Positions 25,203-33,824 of a stretch of DNA of 64,000 nt are shown here, piece by piece. Position numbers and translations under genes: made by a program. The notes below the pieces were generated by a model that saw only the letters and a list, made by a program, of their open reading frames with translations, was not told the origin of the DNA and searched no databases. The stretch is from Haloglomus halophilum (GTDB lineage Archaea; Halobacteriota; Halobacteria; Halobacteriales; Haloarculaceae): the NCBI RefSeq assembly GCF_024298885.1, contig NZ_CP101166.1:2108001-2172000 (forward strand), given 5' to 3'. Numbering within the stretch: position 1 is the first letter of the stretch; every line of letters starts with the position of its first letter.

Positions 25203-26399
25203 ATGGGATCAGAAAACAACGACCATCAACAGACTGCGCTCACCGAGGATTTCGATAGCACCTCCGACGCTGAGGAGTCCTGCCCGGCTCTCGACAGCGA
25301 CCTTCGAGCGCTCGTCGACCGCTATCTCACCTCCCAGCGCACTACCGGAAGCCAGGCCTATGCGAGCACGGCTGCTTCGGTCCTCAACCGCTGGGCCGCA
25401 TGGATGGCTACGGAGTCCCACGAACTGGACGAGCTGAACGATTCCCAAGCGGGTCCCCGAGTACTGAACGAATACGCCCTCCAGTTAGCCAAGCGGGTGG
25501 CTGACGACGAGTTAGTGGCAGCCACAGCAGAGCGATACTTCGCGATTGTCTCGGCGTGTCTCTCGTTCGGTGTCCGGCAGGGAGCCCTTGATCGCAATCC
25601 GGCACTCGCCGAGGCAGCCTCCGAGTCGCTCCCACAGCAGCAACGCTCGGATCGGACGGACCAGCAGTTCTGGACGCCGGCTCAGCGGCAAGCCATCGTG
25701 GAGTTCGTCGATGAACAAGCGGCGGCTGCTCCTGATACTGCACTGATTGAGAACCGAAACCGTGCGCTGGTTCGCGTCCTCGCATACTCTGGGGTTCGTG
25801 GTGCCGAGGTCCTCTCCCACACGAAAGATGACCGGGAGGGTCGCAACGGCCTCCGGTGGGAGAACGTGGACTTCGATGCTGGGACGATGCTGATTTTCGG
25901 AAAGAATCAGACCTGGGAACGAACGCCGCTTCCGTCGAAGTGTCTGCCTGCTGTCCGTGATCTCCATAGCGCCCTAGACCCTGACGATGGGCAGTGGCCG
26001 GTGTTCCCTTCGGGCCATTCCCCCTCGCTCTACGACAAAGCGCGAGCGGAGCTGGGCGACCGATTCGACCGTCTCCTCGCCGCTGAGCAGGGGGATATCT
26101 GGCAACTCCTCCGGACGCAGAACATCTCGCCTCCACCGCTGACGACGGCGGGAGCCCGTTCGGTGATGAAGCGCCTCACGGACGGGGCGGATTTCGAAGT
26201 CGATGGTGAGTACCTCAAACTCCACGGTGGTCGGCGTGGCCTGGGTGATCTCCTCTATCGGATTGACCGAGGACACGCTCAGGACATCCTCCGGCACGAC
26301 GATCTCTCGACGACACAGAAGGCGTACCAGCATATCGATGCGGAAGAACGCCGGGAACAGCTCGATAGCTACCTCGAAGATGCAAATGAATCGGTGTGA
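25203..26399 (+). CDS. tyrosine recombinase / integrase (element left end)
   Basis: 398 residues. An N-terminal SAM-like DNA-binding domain covers about 30-140. The catalytic domain shows R199 (YSGVRGAEVL), K234 region (FGKNQTW), H341-x-x-R344 (HGGRRGLG), H365 in DILRHDDLST and the nucleophile Tyr375 in TQKAYQH. All catalytic positions are present, so it should be active in site-specific recombination. A leaderless promoter precedes it. An unusual insertion of about 60 residues between the strand with K234 and the H-x-x-R box distinguishes it from the second recombinase at 55202. It marks the left end of the element. Confidence 0.9.
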   Translation: MGSENNDHQQTALTEDFDSTSDAEESCPALDSDLRALVDRYLTSQRTTGSQAYASTAASVLNRWAAWMATESHELDELNDSQAGPRVLNEYALQLAKRVADDELVAATAERYFAIVSACLSFGVRQGALDRNPALAEAASESLPQQQRSDRTDQQFWTPAQRQAIVEFVDEQAAAAPDTALIENRNRALVRVLAYSGVRGAEVLSHTKDDREGRNGLRWENVDFDAGTMLIFGKNQTWERTPLPSKCLPAVRDLHSALDPDDGQWPVFPSGHSPSLYDKARAELGDRFDRLLAAEQGDIWQLLRTQNISPPPLTTAGARSVMKRLTDGADFEVDGEYLKLHGGRRGLGDLLYRIDRGHAQDILRHDDLSTTQKAYQHIDAEERREQLDSYLEDANESV

Positions 26400-26450
26400 C
26401 CGCTATCTACGGGTGGCTTGAGTACCATACCTGAGCCAGGCCAGATACGG

Positions 26451-26477
26451 CATATATCTGTGCCGCAAACATATATG
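26451..26477. promoter_or_regulatory. inverted repeat CATATAT-N13-ATATATG over the promoter of the HTH/TumE-like pair
   Basis: Arms CATATAT (26451-26457) and ATATATG (26471-26477) are perfect inverted copies; the right arm is also the TATA box, about 32 bases before ATG 26506. A repressor bound here would cover the TATA box, as expected for autoregulation by the downstream HTH protein. Confidence 0.55.
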
Positions 26478-26505
26478 TGCTTTCGGGACCCTATACAAGC
26501 ATACG

Positions 26506-27156
26506 ATGCCCAACGACTCTCCGAGCGATGGTCCGGACGTGTTCCCCGACTCGGCCGAAGCTCCGGAGCGGCCACTCGACGCCGAAGACCTTTCCCCGTT
26601 CACCGTCGACACGGACGAGTACGACGAGATCAACGACCTCGCGACGGCCGAGTGGAAGGCAACGACGACGGCCGATGAGCGGATACGGGCCGTAATCTCG
26701 CGGACCGTGATGCCGAAAACAGCGAGTGAGATCGCTGATATCGCCGCTGTCTCGGAGAGCAAGGCTCGGTCGGCGCTGAAATCGCTCGTTGACGAAGGGG
26801 TCGCAGAGGCGACGCAGACCACGTCAGGCACGGCCTATCGCCGCGATTCCGATCGCTATCTTATAGAGCAACTCCATCAGCTGGCTACCTCCGAGGGGCT
26901 CCTCGAGCAACTGCAGGCCGTGAAGGCCGAGATCGGTGAGTATCAGGACCGATACGAGGCGGACGCCCCTGAGGACGTGCTCCTCTCGGATTGCCGTCTC
27001 GGGGACGACGAACTCACCGACATCTCGCACTGGCGGACGGCCGAGCGCGACCTAGACTACCTGCGGGCCGCGTATCGGATCCAGCAGGCCAAAGAGCGTG
27101 TTCACGAGACTGACGACCAGGTAGGTACCGAATCCGGGCGCCGTCCCACGCAGTAG
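26506..27156 (+). CDS. HTH protein, DUF7342-like, candidate antitoxin/regulator
   Basis: 216 residues. Residues about 45-110 form a winged helix: EWKATTTADERIRAVISRTV, MPKTASEIADIAAVSESKARSAL split over two helices, then the wing GVAEATQTTSGTAYRRD. A long C-terminal helical part (LIEQLHQLATSEGLLEQLQA, EIGEYQDRYEADAPEDVLLS) looks like a coiled-coil dimerisation region. The style matches haloarchaeal DUF7342 proteins as I recall them. The next gene starts one base after its stop, so the two are one operon. With the TumE-like partner this makes an antitoxin or regulator role likely, with binding at the inverted repeat over its own promoter. Confidence 0.7.
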   Translation: MPNDSPSDGPDVFPDSAEAPERPLDAEDLSPFTVDTDEYDEINDLATAEWKATTTADERIRAVISRTVMPKTASEIADIAAVSESKARSALKSLVDEGVAEATQTTSGTAYRRDSDRYLIEQLHQLATSEGLLEQLQAVKAEIGEYQDRYEADAPEDVLLSDCRLGDDELTDISHWRTAERDLDYLRAAYRIQQAKERVHETDDQVGTESGRRPTQ

Positions 27157-27157
27157 G

Positions 27158-27625
27158 ATGGGGATGGGTGATGGCTCCGGGCTCGACCCGGACGCGATTC
27201 TCGACAGCGTGAACGTGCTGGCCAATCAACTGGGTCAGGGATTCCGAGAGGTACGGTACAAGAACACCAGACACGGCCAGTTCGAGCAGCGGCAATCGCG
27301 GCCCCGTATCGCCCGAGTGACGGTCGCACCTGGCATTCATCAGCCCGCCGGATACTTCGATATCCAGTGGTGGAAGAATGGCGACTACAAGTATCACTAC
27401 CGGGAGCAGGGACTGGAGTTCCGAATCGGTCGAGAGGCCGCCAACTCTGGTACCAACACCCCGATTCGCCATTTCCATCCCCCGAACGATTTGACAACGC
27501 ACGAACCCTCCTGTATCGAGACGGGGCCACCGGAACGTGTCACGCTTGCCGTGCTGGCGACCTGGTGGGCTGCGGTCAAAGCGGGTGACGAGGGCGTCTT
27601 GAACACGCAGAACCGTCTCCCATAG
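27158..27625 (+). CDS. TumE/DUF6516-like protein, candidate toxin
   Basis: 155 residues. The core reads GYFDIQWWKNGDYKYHYREQ, then IRHFHPPNDL, EPSCIETGPPERVTLAVLA. This strand order and the H-F-H-P-P followed by an E-P-S block resemble DUF6516/TumE toxins, where an R-Y-D...HHKH...EPS pattern is usual. The start codon lies one base after the stop of the HTH gene, so expression is coupled with the proposed antitoxin first. TumE proteins are thought to act on nucleic acids. The assignment rests on motif resemblance; conserved catalytic residues could not be confirmed. Confidence 0.5.
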   Translation: MGMGDGSGLDPDAILDSVNVLANQLGQGFREVRYKNTRHGQFEQRQSRPRIARVTVAPGIHQPAGYFDIQWWKNGDYKYHYREQGLEFRIGREAANSGTNTPIRHFHPPNDLTTHEPSCIETGPPERVTLAVLATWWAAVKAGDEGVLNTQNRLP

Positions 27626-27665
27626 CATCGACGCGTACTCAGCTAGTTCCGAGCCCGCGGTCCGC

Positions 27666-28100
27666 TCAGGTGCTCGGAGACGTGTCGTACACCTTCCGAA
27701 TCGTTTCGAGCAATAACTCATCCCACTCCTCGATCAGCTGTCGATCTCGTTCGTCTAACTGGAACATGACGAGGTCTGACTGCCGACTGATTACGACGGT
27801 TCCATCTTCGGCGACCAACGTCCCCGGCCGATCACGAGGCAGATCGATGCCCTCCTTGAGATACTTCGTGTCCGTCGCGTCATCCCAGTTACAGAGGACG
27901 AATCCACCCCGGTCTTGCTCGTGTGCTTCCCGGCTGGGGTAGGCCGGAACGTTATCGTAGATGATTCGGGTGCCGTACAGTGACTCCCACTGGTCTTGGT
28001 CGAACTCCTTGCTTCCTGGTGTCTGCCGGGCAACTCCCTGGAGGAAGCCCTCGATACGACCCCGAAGATAGGAAATATCCGATTCAGTGTATTCTCCCAT
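27666..28100 (-). CDS. unknown element protein
   Basis: 144 residues, soluble and acidic, beginning MGEYTESDISYLRGRIEGFL. Middle strands include RIIYDNVPAYPS, GGFVLCNWDDATDTKYLKEG, GTLVAEDGTVVISRQSD and LVMFQLDERDRQLIEEWDELL. No catalytic motif or Cys pair is visible. The ATG at 28100 is chosen because upstream codons are Arg/Ala-rich. It follows the AddA-like gene by 83 bases on the same strand and could be its third operon member, but the gap may also hold a separate promoter. I do not recognise the family. Confidence 0.55.
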   Translation of the reverse strand: MGEYTESDISYLRGRIEGFLQGVARQTPGSKEFDQDQWESLYGTRIIYDNVPAYPSREAHEQDRGGFVLCNWDDATDTKYLKEGIDLPRDRPGTLVAEDGTVVISRQSDLVMFQLDERDRQLIEEWDELLLETIRKVYDTSPST

Positions 28101-28183
28101 ATCTCGACTCCGTCTTGCTGGAGTATCAGCTATCGGGACGGCGGCTGAATCCGGGTAACTGGCCGAGTCGAGGAGATGCTTGG

Positions 28184-31099
28184 CTAGTCTGCCTGTTCTA
28201 ACTCGAACAGCGTCTGCTCTGCCATCGAGCAAAGATCACGCTCTGACAGCGTCTGGAGAGTGACCAGTTCATCATCAGCCGTATAGTAAATCGATAAGCG
28301 AATCTCTCGGTCCGGATAAACGGCAGTCAGCACGTGGTAGTACGCGCTCAATTGCTTCCGGTACTCGGGCTCAGCAACCCGACTTAGGTCGGTCTTATAA
28401 TCAATCACGTCGACACGCTCGGGCGTGATATGCAGCAGATCGATGATGCCCGTGAGCGTCACCGCTGGGTCAGTATCAAGCGGGAGTAGGACCGTCTCTT
28501 CGGCCTTGCACTCGCCCTCTAATCCATCGATGAGCCGCACCACGTTCTCTTCGTCCTCGTTCGATGGCTCCACTGCTCCTCCGAGAACGTAGGCTTCCGC
28601 AAAGTCGTGGAGTTCGTTGCCGAACTCCGTCCCACGACCTCCTGTCGCCTCCTCATACACGCTGTTGTCCATGATATCGTGAACGCCGTGGCGTCGAGGC
28701 TGGCCGTCCGAGTCGGGAATCTCGATCTCGAAGGCTGACATCGTCTCCGTCGTGGTTCCCTGCTCCGAGGGGTCCGGGTCGACCTCCGTAGCCTCCACCG
28801 ACAACTCCGAAAAGAACAGACTCGGGTCCTCGCCGGCGGTGAACAGCAGATGCCGCTTCGCCCGCGTCATCGCGACGTACAGTAACCGCCGCTCCTCATC
28901 ATATTCGGACGGCAGGCAGGACGTGAGCAGGTCGTACTGCCAGTGCGTGAACACGTGCGGGTGCGAGCCCTCGTCGGTGAACACCCGCCGCTGTCGGAGG
29001 CCCAGCGGCTCCCGATACACGATCGGTGAGGACGGCGGTTGCCCGTAGTGTGGGAACGCGCGGTAGTTCAGGTTCCCCAGCAGGACGATCGGGTATTCGA
29101 GCCCTTTCGCGCCGTGGATGGTCTGCAGCGTCACGGCGTCCTGTCCGGGGCTCGTGTCGATCTCCACCGTGCTCCCGTTCTCCAGGTTATCGGTGATGTA
29201 CGTGATCGCCTCGCCGCGGGTCATGAGCGTGCCCTCGTACACGCCGGTCAGGTGATCCAGCAACGCGTCGGCGAACGCGTTCGCGAGGTCGTACCGGTTG
29301 AAGACACGCTGGGCGAGTGCCCCGATCGTCTCCAGTTCGAGCAGCTCGTCGCGGAACGAGACCATCGCATCCGGATACACGTCGTCCTCGAGAATGGCCT
29401 CCGTCTGCCCGTAGGTGTAGCCAGCCCGTTCAAGCACTACGGCCCAGCCGCGGGTGTCGTCGGACTCGCAGATGCGGAGCCAGGCGAGCAGGAGCTTCGC
29501 CTCCGGCGTGTCGAACAACTCGACGCCGCCCTCGTAGGCGACCGGGACGTTGTATTCGGCCGCCCGGTCGAGCAGGTCCCGGGCGAAGTTCCGTTTCCGC
29601 GTGAACACCGCGATATCGCTGTACGAGGGCGCACCGAGGCGCTCCTCCTCGGCTGCTCGCTGTTCCTGGGGCGACATGTCCTCAGTGGAGGCGGGGTCGT
29701 CACGCACCTCGACGGCATAGTCGTCGTTGCCGACGATCGTCTGAATCCGGTCGAGGATGAGGTCGTACTCGTCGGCGGCCTGGTAGGCCTCGATCCGTGC
29801 GTTGTCGACGTGATTGGTCGCCTCGAGTGAGGCCTCGCCGGCCAGCGGGTCCTCGTCGAGGTCCTCCGAGTACGTCGCCCGAACGGAGAGGCTCTGCTCG
29901 GCGAAGTCCAGAATCGATGCCGAGGAGCGGTAGTTCTGCACCAGCGGGATCGACTCGATCTCGTCGACGGGGTAGTCGATTCGCTCGGTGTCGCTGTTCA
30001 GTTCGGCAGCGTACTCCGCGAGGCGCGTCTCGAACTCGGTAATGTTCTCGACGCTGGTGTACTGGAAGCCGTAGATACTCTGCTTCCAGTCTCCGACGAC
30101 GCAGATGTTGTTTGTCGACGCGAGCAGCAGCGCGATCTTGAACTGGAGCTCGTTGGTGTCCTGGAACTCATCCACCATCACGTACTCGTGGCTCACCGCT
30201 GCCCGCACGTCGGGTTCCTCACAGAGCATGACGAAGGCGAGCGCCAGCATCAGGCCCTGCGTCAGATAGTTCCGCGAGAGCGCGAAGGCGAGATACTCGA
30301 TGTAGACATCGTGGAGGAACACCCATAGTGCCTCGCGATCCTCGTCGAAGGCCTCCAGCACGAGGGCCTCGTCGATTTGCGGGTCATCGTGTACCGCCGA
30401 CCGGTCCGGGGCGTCAGGGGCGTATTCGGTCACATCCCAGCCCCCGACCGCGCTGCGAGCATCGCTGTTGGTCGGGCCTCGTGACCCCTCGCCGGGTGCG
30501 TTCGTCTCGGCCAGCGTCGCCTCGAACGCCGCTCGGTCTCCCGTGAGCGATGCCGCGGTATCTCGGTACCAGCCGTCGCGGGTCGGAATCACGCCTTTCG
30601 CAGCCAGTTGGCCGATCAGCGAGCGAAGCGTCGTCCGGTCGCGGAAGATGCGGAGGAGATCGGCGTGTTCTGGATGGCGGTCGGCGAACCGGGACATGAA
30701 CGTCCGGAAGTGCTGGCGTTCTTGGACCTGATCCTCGATCAGATCCAGCCCGTCCGGGATCTGGTCGTCGATGCCGAGCGCCTCCGGGATGGTGTGTCCG
30801 TACCGGCGGAGAAGCTGGTAGCAGTAGGAATGGAACGTACTAATCGGGGCGTCCTGCAGTTCCCGGAGATCGTAGTCCGTCTGCTGGACGATCCGGTCTT
30901 TCATTTCCGCTGCCGCGTTCCGAGTGAACGTCACCAGCAGGATATCTTCGGGCGTCGCGGCGGTCGTCTCGAGGATTTCGGCATACCGCCGCGTGACGGC
31001 GAACGTCTTCCCGGTTCCGGCCCCGGCGTTGACGCGATAGATTCCCTCAGTGCTGGTGATTAGCTCCGCTTGCTGCTCGTTCGGTGTTGGCTCAGTCAT
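28184..31099 (-). CDS. AddA/UvrD-like helicase-nuclease
   Basis: 971 residues. SF1 helicase motifs appear in order: motif I AGAGTGKT (25-32), Ia LVTFTRNAAAEMK, II VDEFQDT (309-315), III VGDWKQSIYGFQ, IV QNYRSS, V IHGAKGLEYPIVLL and VI YVAMTRAKRHLLF. The C-terminus carries a PD-(D/E)xK nuclease with GIIDLLHI, DVIDYKTD and the QLSAYY helix. This is the AddA/RecB-type layout: a motor that unwinds DNA ends plus a nuclease. It overlaps the upstream AddB-like gene by 8 bases, so the two likely form a complex for end resection, recombination or degradation of foreign DNA. All motor residues look intact. Confidence 0.88.
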   Translation of the reverse strand: MTEPTPNEQQAELITSTEGIYRVNAGAGTGKTFAVTRRYAEILETTAATPEDILLVTFTRNAAAEMKDRIVQQTDYDLRELQDAPISTFHSYCYQLLRRYGHTIPEALGIDDQIPDGLDLIEDQVQERQHFRTFMSRFADRHPEHADLLRIFRDRTTLRSLIGQLAAKGVIPTRDGWYRDTAASLTGDRAAFEATLAETNAPGEGSRGPTNSDARSAVGGWDVTEYAPDAPDRSAVHDDPQIDEALVLEAFDEDREALWVFLHDVYIEYLAFALSRNYLTQGLMLALAFVMLCEEPDVRAAVSHEYVMVDEFQDTNELQFKIALLLASTNNICVVGDWKQSIYGFQYTSVENITEFETRLAEYAAELNSDTERIDYPVDEIESIPLVQNYRSSASILDFAEQSLSVRATYSEDLDEDPLAGEASLEATNHVDNARIEAYQAADEYDLILDRIQTIVGNDDYAVEVRDDPASTEDMSPQEQRAAEEERLGAPSYSDIAVFTRKRNFARDLLDRAAEYNVPVAYEGGVELFDTPEAKLLLAWLRICESDDTRGWAVVLERAGYTYGQTEAILEDDVYPDAMVSFRDELLELETIGALAQRVFNRYDLANAFADALLDHLTGVYEGTLMTRGEAITYITDNLENGSTVEIDTSPGQDAVTLQTIHGAKGLEYPIVLLGNLNYRAFPHYGQPPSSPIVYREPLGLRQRRVFTDEGSHPHVFTHWQYDLLTSCLPSEYDEERRLLYVAMTRAKRHLLFTAGEDPSLFFSELSVEATEVDPDPSEQGTTTETMSAFEIEIPDSDGQPRRHGVHDIMDNSVYEEATGGRGTEFGNELHDFAEAYVLGGAVEPSNEDEENVVRLIDGLEGECKAEETVLLPLDTDPAVTLTGIIDLLHITPERVDVIDYKTDLSRVAEPEYRKQLSAYYHVLTAVYPDREIRLSIYYTADDELVTLQTLSERDLCSMAEQTLFELEQAD

Positions 31100-33680
31100 C
31101 AGTGAGAATCAGATCACGGTTGTCCACTCGGTCCCAGTTCGGGCCGTCCTCGGTCGCCCGGACAGGGAACGAATCGTTGCGATACGCGTTGAGATTGGCC
31201 AGTTGTTCGTCGACGAACGTCTCGAACGCGTCGAGATCCGGCTTCAGGTAGTACGTCCCAACGACATCGTCCATGTCGTCGATCGCATCTCGGCAGCCGT
31301 TCTCGACGTAGGCGGTGTCCTTGACGTGCCGTTTCGTGTACTCGATGAACGCGGTGATGACGGCTTCGCGCTGCTCGGGGGCCTCGCCTTCCCGGGGGAG
31401 GTCGTGGTCGAGGAAGAACTCCCGATAGGCGTCGTAGCCGAGCGGGTCGAGCGCTTTCACCCGGTCGTTGGACTCCGCGTAGTCGGTGACAGCCTCGTAC
31501 ACCTCGCGCCGTGCGACGAACTCGCTGAACGTGACGGGCAGGTAGGTGATGGTCGTCACAAGTTCCTCGACATCCGGAGCCTCGCCTCTGGCCATCCGGT
31601 CAGCGTGTTCGAGGACGTGGACGAAGTGGATCGAGAGTGGTTCGTCCGGCTCTTGCTGTCGGTGCTGGAGGAGATAGAGCGCGGCCTGGAAGTTCGGGTC
31701 ATCGTGGAGTGGGTCGATGGAGGCCCGGTCGCGCAGCTTCGACGCTGTCGACTGGCTTCCGGTCTTGTAGTCGACGAGGTCGGTCGGACCTCGGAGGAGA
31801 TCCACGAAGCCACGAATCCCCGCTTCGGGGACCTCGAACCAGCGCTCGGTGAGCTGTGACTCGCACTCGAGGCCCAACCGGTCAGCGAGCTCGTTCTCCT
31901 GTGAGCGATCAGCGTACGCGTCGTGGTCCGCTTCCTCGGGCGAGTTCGTATCCAGGTATTCCATCGCCGTTTCGAGCGCGATCGCCAGCTGTGTTCGCTC
32001 GACCGGATGCCGGTCGTCCGTGGCGTACGCCCGAACCTGCTCGACCATCGCATCGACGACCGTCTCGAACTCCTTGCGAACCGTCTCCGGGTGGGTGACG
32101 TACAGCTCCGCCGCCTCGTGGACGACCGTCCCGCGAGCCATGTAGCTCGCCGTTGGAGTCTCGACCAGTCGGGTGAAGAACTCCTCACGGGGGCAGTTGG
32201 CGAGCCGTTTCAGCGACGATTGGCTGAGTGCACCCACGTCGTCGGTATCACCGTCCGTCAGGGGTGGCGCAACGAACGGCTGTCCGGGTGCCCCTCGCTC
32301 GACGCCGTAGTCGTCGTAGCGCTCGTGCGGGAGATCGCTGAAGCGGTCGAACGACTGCTCGAACAGCTGCCGGAAGTAGACACACGGCGTCACGTCCTCA
32401 CCGGCACGGGTATCCTGAACGAGATAATGCCGCTGGCGACCGTTCTGGAGGAGGATCTCGAACCGGTCGAGGTCCTGCTGGACGTACTCGGTGCTGTCGA
32501 TCCAGGGCACGTCGGGCGGTGTCTTCGCCCAGCCCGTCCCGAGTCCGAGGTAGAATACGACCGGCCGATCGATGTACGCTGTCGAGGCGGCGTCCGTCAG
32601 GAGCACGCCATCCCGCTCTCTGTCGACCGGCACGTCGAACGACTGGAAGTAGTACGTGAGCCGGTCAAGCAACTCCGAGGTAACCGCCGTGTCGAGGACA
32701 CCCAGCCGGTCACACTCGTCCCGGAGCGTGCCCAAGGTGACGCCAGCAAGCGCTTCGTAGGCCTGAATCGCGTCGCGGAGTGTGCCCGTGTGGACCGCCT
32801 CCTCGACCGTTGCTAGTCCGGGGAGGGCCGAGTCTTCGAGTGCATCGACGCGCTGCTCACCGAGCTTGCGGGGGACATCGACACCGAGCGGTGCGAGCAG
32901 CGGCTCGATATCACCGACGCGAAGATCGCTGCCGGTGAATACGGCTTGCAGTAGCCGCAGGAAGGTTCGAACATCGGGGTCGTCGACAAAGCCGGGACCG
33001 CCCTGGAACGGAATCTCTGCTGCGGCCAGCCCCGCCTCAACGAGGGGGCTGAAGACGGTCGACTCGTCCAGCACGACACCGACCGATTCGGCGGTGCCGG
33101 CCGACAGTTGCTCGATGAGTGCGTCGACGATCGCCGTCGCGGATGGGAAGATATCAAACGTGGGGAGCGTCCCGGTGGCGCCGGTGAAGCGGTCGACCGT
33201 CTCGTAGTCAGCCGGCAGCAACGAGCGGTCCAGTTCTGAGAGGGCCGATTCGCCGATGACGGCCAGGTTGAGTTCGTCATCGAGGCGGCTGTCCGCGAGT
33301 TTGTGGTAGCTACTGTCGGCCGTACGGAGCGTCTCGACAGCAGTCCGGATCCCCAGCGTGTCGAACTCGTCGTAGTCGAGAATGGCGTCAATATTCCCGG
33401 TCCGGTCCCACGCCTGGAGCGTTCGGTCGAGTGCCCGATGGGCTTGCTTCCAGGTCAAATCCGTCTCGGTGACGAGGGTCCTGAAGAGGTTCCGGCGATC
33501 CATCGGCGTGAGCTGGTTCGAGGCGTGGCCGCGTGGGGTCGCACCCACGCGACCGATCCTGGGCCGGTCGACGCGCCGATCGAGTGCGAGTGCGAGCGGC
33601 GGGTCGGACGTCAGGGCGAGATCGGTGTCGCGAATCGCTCGGTAGAGGTCATCGATCGACGCGGCCTCACGGAGTGTCAC
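31092..33680 (-). CDS. AddB-like protein with C-terminal PD-(D/E)xK nuclease
   Basis: 862 residues. No Walker A is present; the N-terminal 480 residues look like an inactive helicase scaffold (SVGVVLDESTVFSPLVEAGL, PFQGGPGFVDDPDVRTFLRL, VFYLGLGTGWAKTP). A Cys-bearing SSLKRLANCPREEFFTRLVE at about 500 opens the nuclease domain, which holds ARGTVVHEAAELY, GIRGFVDLLRG, LVDYKTG and the NFQAALYLLQ helix. This is the AddB pattern: partner of the AddA motor, with its own strand-cutting site. The full four-Cys iron-sulfur staple of bacterial AddB is not obvious. It is the first gene of the pair and diverges from the HNH gene. Confidence 0.78.
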   Translation of the reverse strand: MTLREAASIDDLYRAIRDTDLALTSDPPLALALDRRVDRPRIGRVGATPRGHASNQLTPMDRRNLFRTLVTETDLTWKQAHRALDRTLQAWDRTGNIDAILDYDEFDTLGIRTAVETLRTADSSYHKLADSRLDDELNLAVIGESALSELDRSLLPADYETVDRFTGATGTLPTFDIFPSATAIVDALIEQLSAGTAESVGVVLDESTVFSPLVEAGLAAAEIPFQGGPGFVDDPDVRTFLRLLQAVFTGSDLRVGDIEPLLAPLGVDVPRKLGEQRVDALEDSALPGLATVEEAVHTGTLRDAIQAYEALAGVTLGTLRDECDRLGVLDTAVTSELLDRLTYYFQSFDVPVDRERDGVLLTDAASTAYIDRPVVFYLGLGTGWAKTPPDVPWIDSTEYVQQDLDRFEILLQNGRQRHYLVQDTRAGEDVTPCVYFRQLFEQSFDRFSDLPHERYDDYGVERGAPGQPFVAPPLTDGDTDDVGALSQSSLKRLANCPREEFFTRLVETPTASYMARGTVVHEAAELYVTHPETVRKEFETVVDAMVEQVRAYATDDRHPVERTQLAIALETAMEYLDTNSPEEADHDAYADRSQENELADRLGLECESQLTERWFEVPEAGIRGFVDLLRGPTDLVDYKTGSQSTASKLRDRASIDPLHDDPNFQAALYLLQHRQQEPDEPLSIHFVHVLEHADRMARGEAPDVEELVTTITYLPVTFSEFVARREVYEAVTDYAESNDRVKALDPLGYDAYREFFLDHDLPREGEAPEQREAVITAFIEYTKRHVKDTAYVENGCRDAIDDMDDVVGTYYLKPDLDAFETFVDEQLANLNAYRNDSFPVRATEDGPNWDRVDNRDLILTDD

Positions 33681-33824
33681 AGTTCACCAACTGGGAACGG
33701 GCGCTTGAAACTACGGATCAGGTATATCGTCGCTCTCAGCTGTACCTTTCTGTCGAGAACCCGCGTTTTCGCTCGGTCTCGTTGGGGGAAACGATCATGT
33801 CGCGTCCGTGGAATCATCGTGAGC
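33681..33824. promoter_or_regulatory. divergent promoter region, AddB-like / HNH
   Basis: 144 bases. On the minus strand GATATACC (33720-33727) is a TATA candidate giving a short leader for the AddB-like gene. The HNH gene promoter is not evident. Confidence 0.4.
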
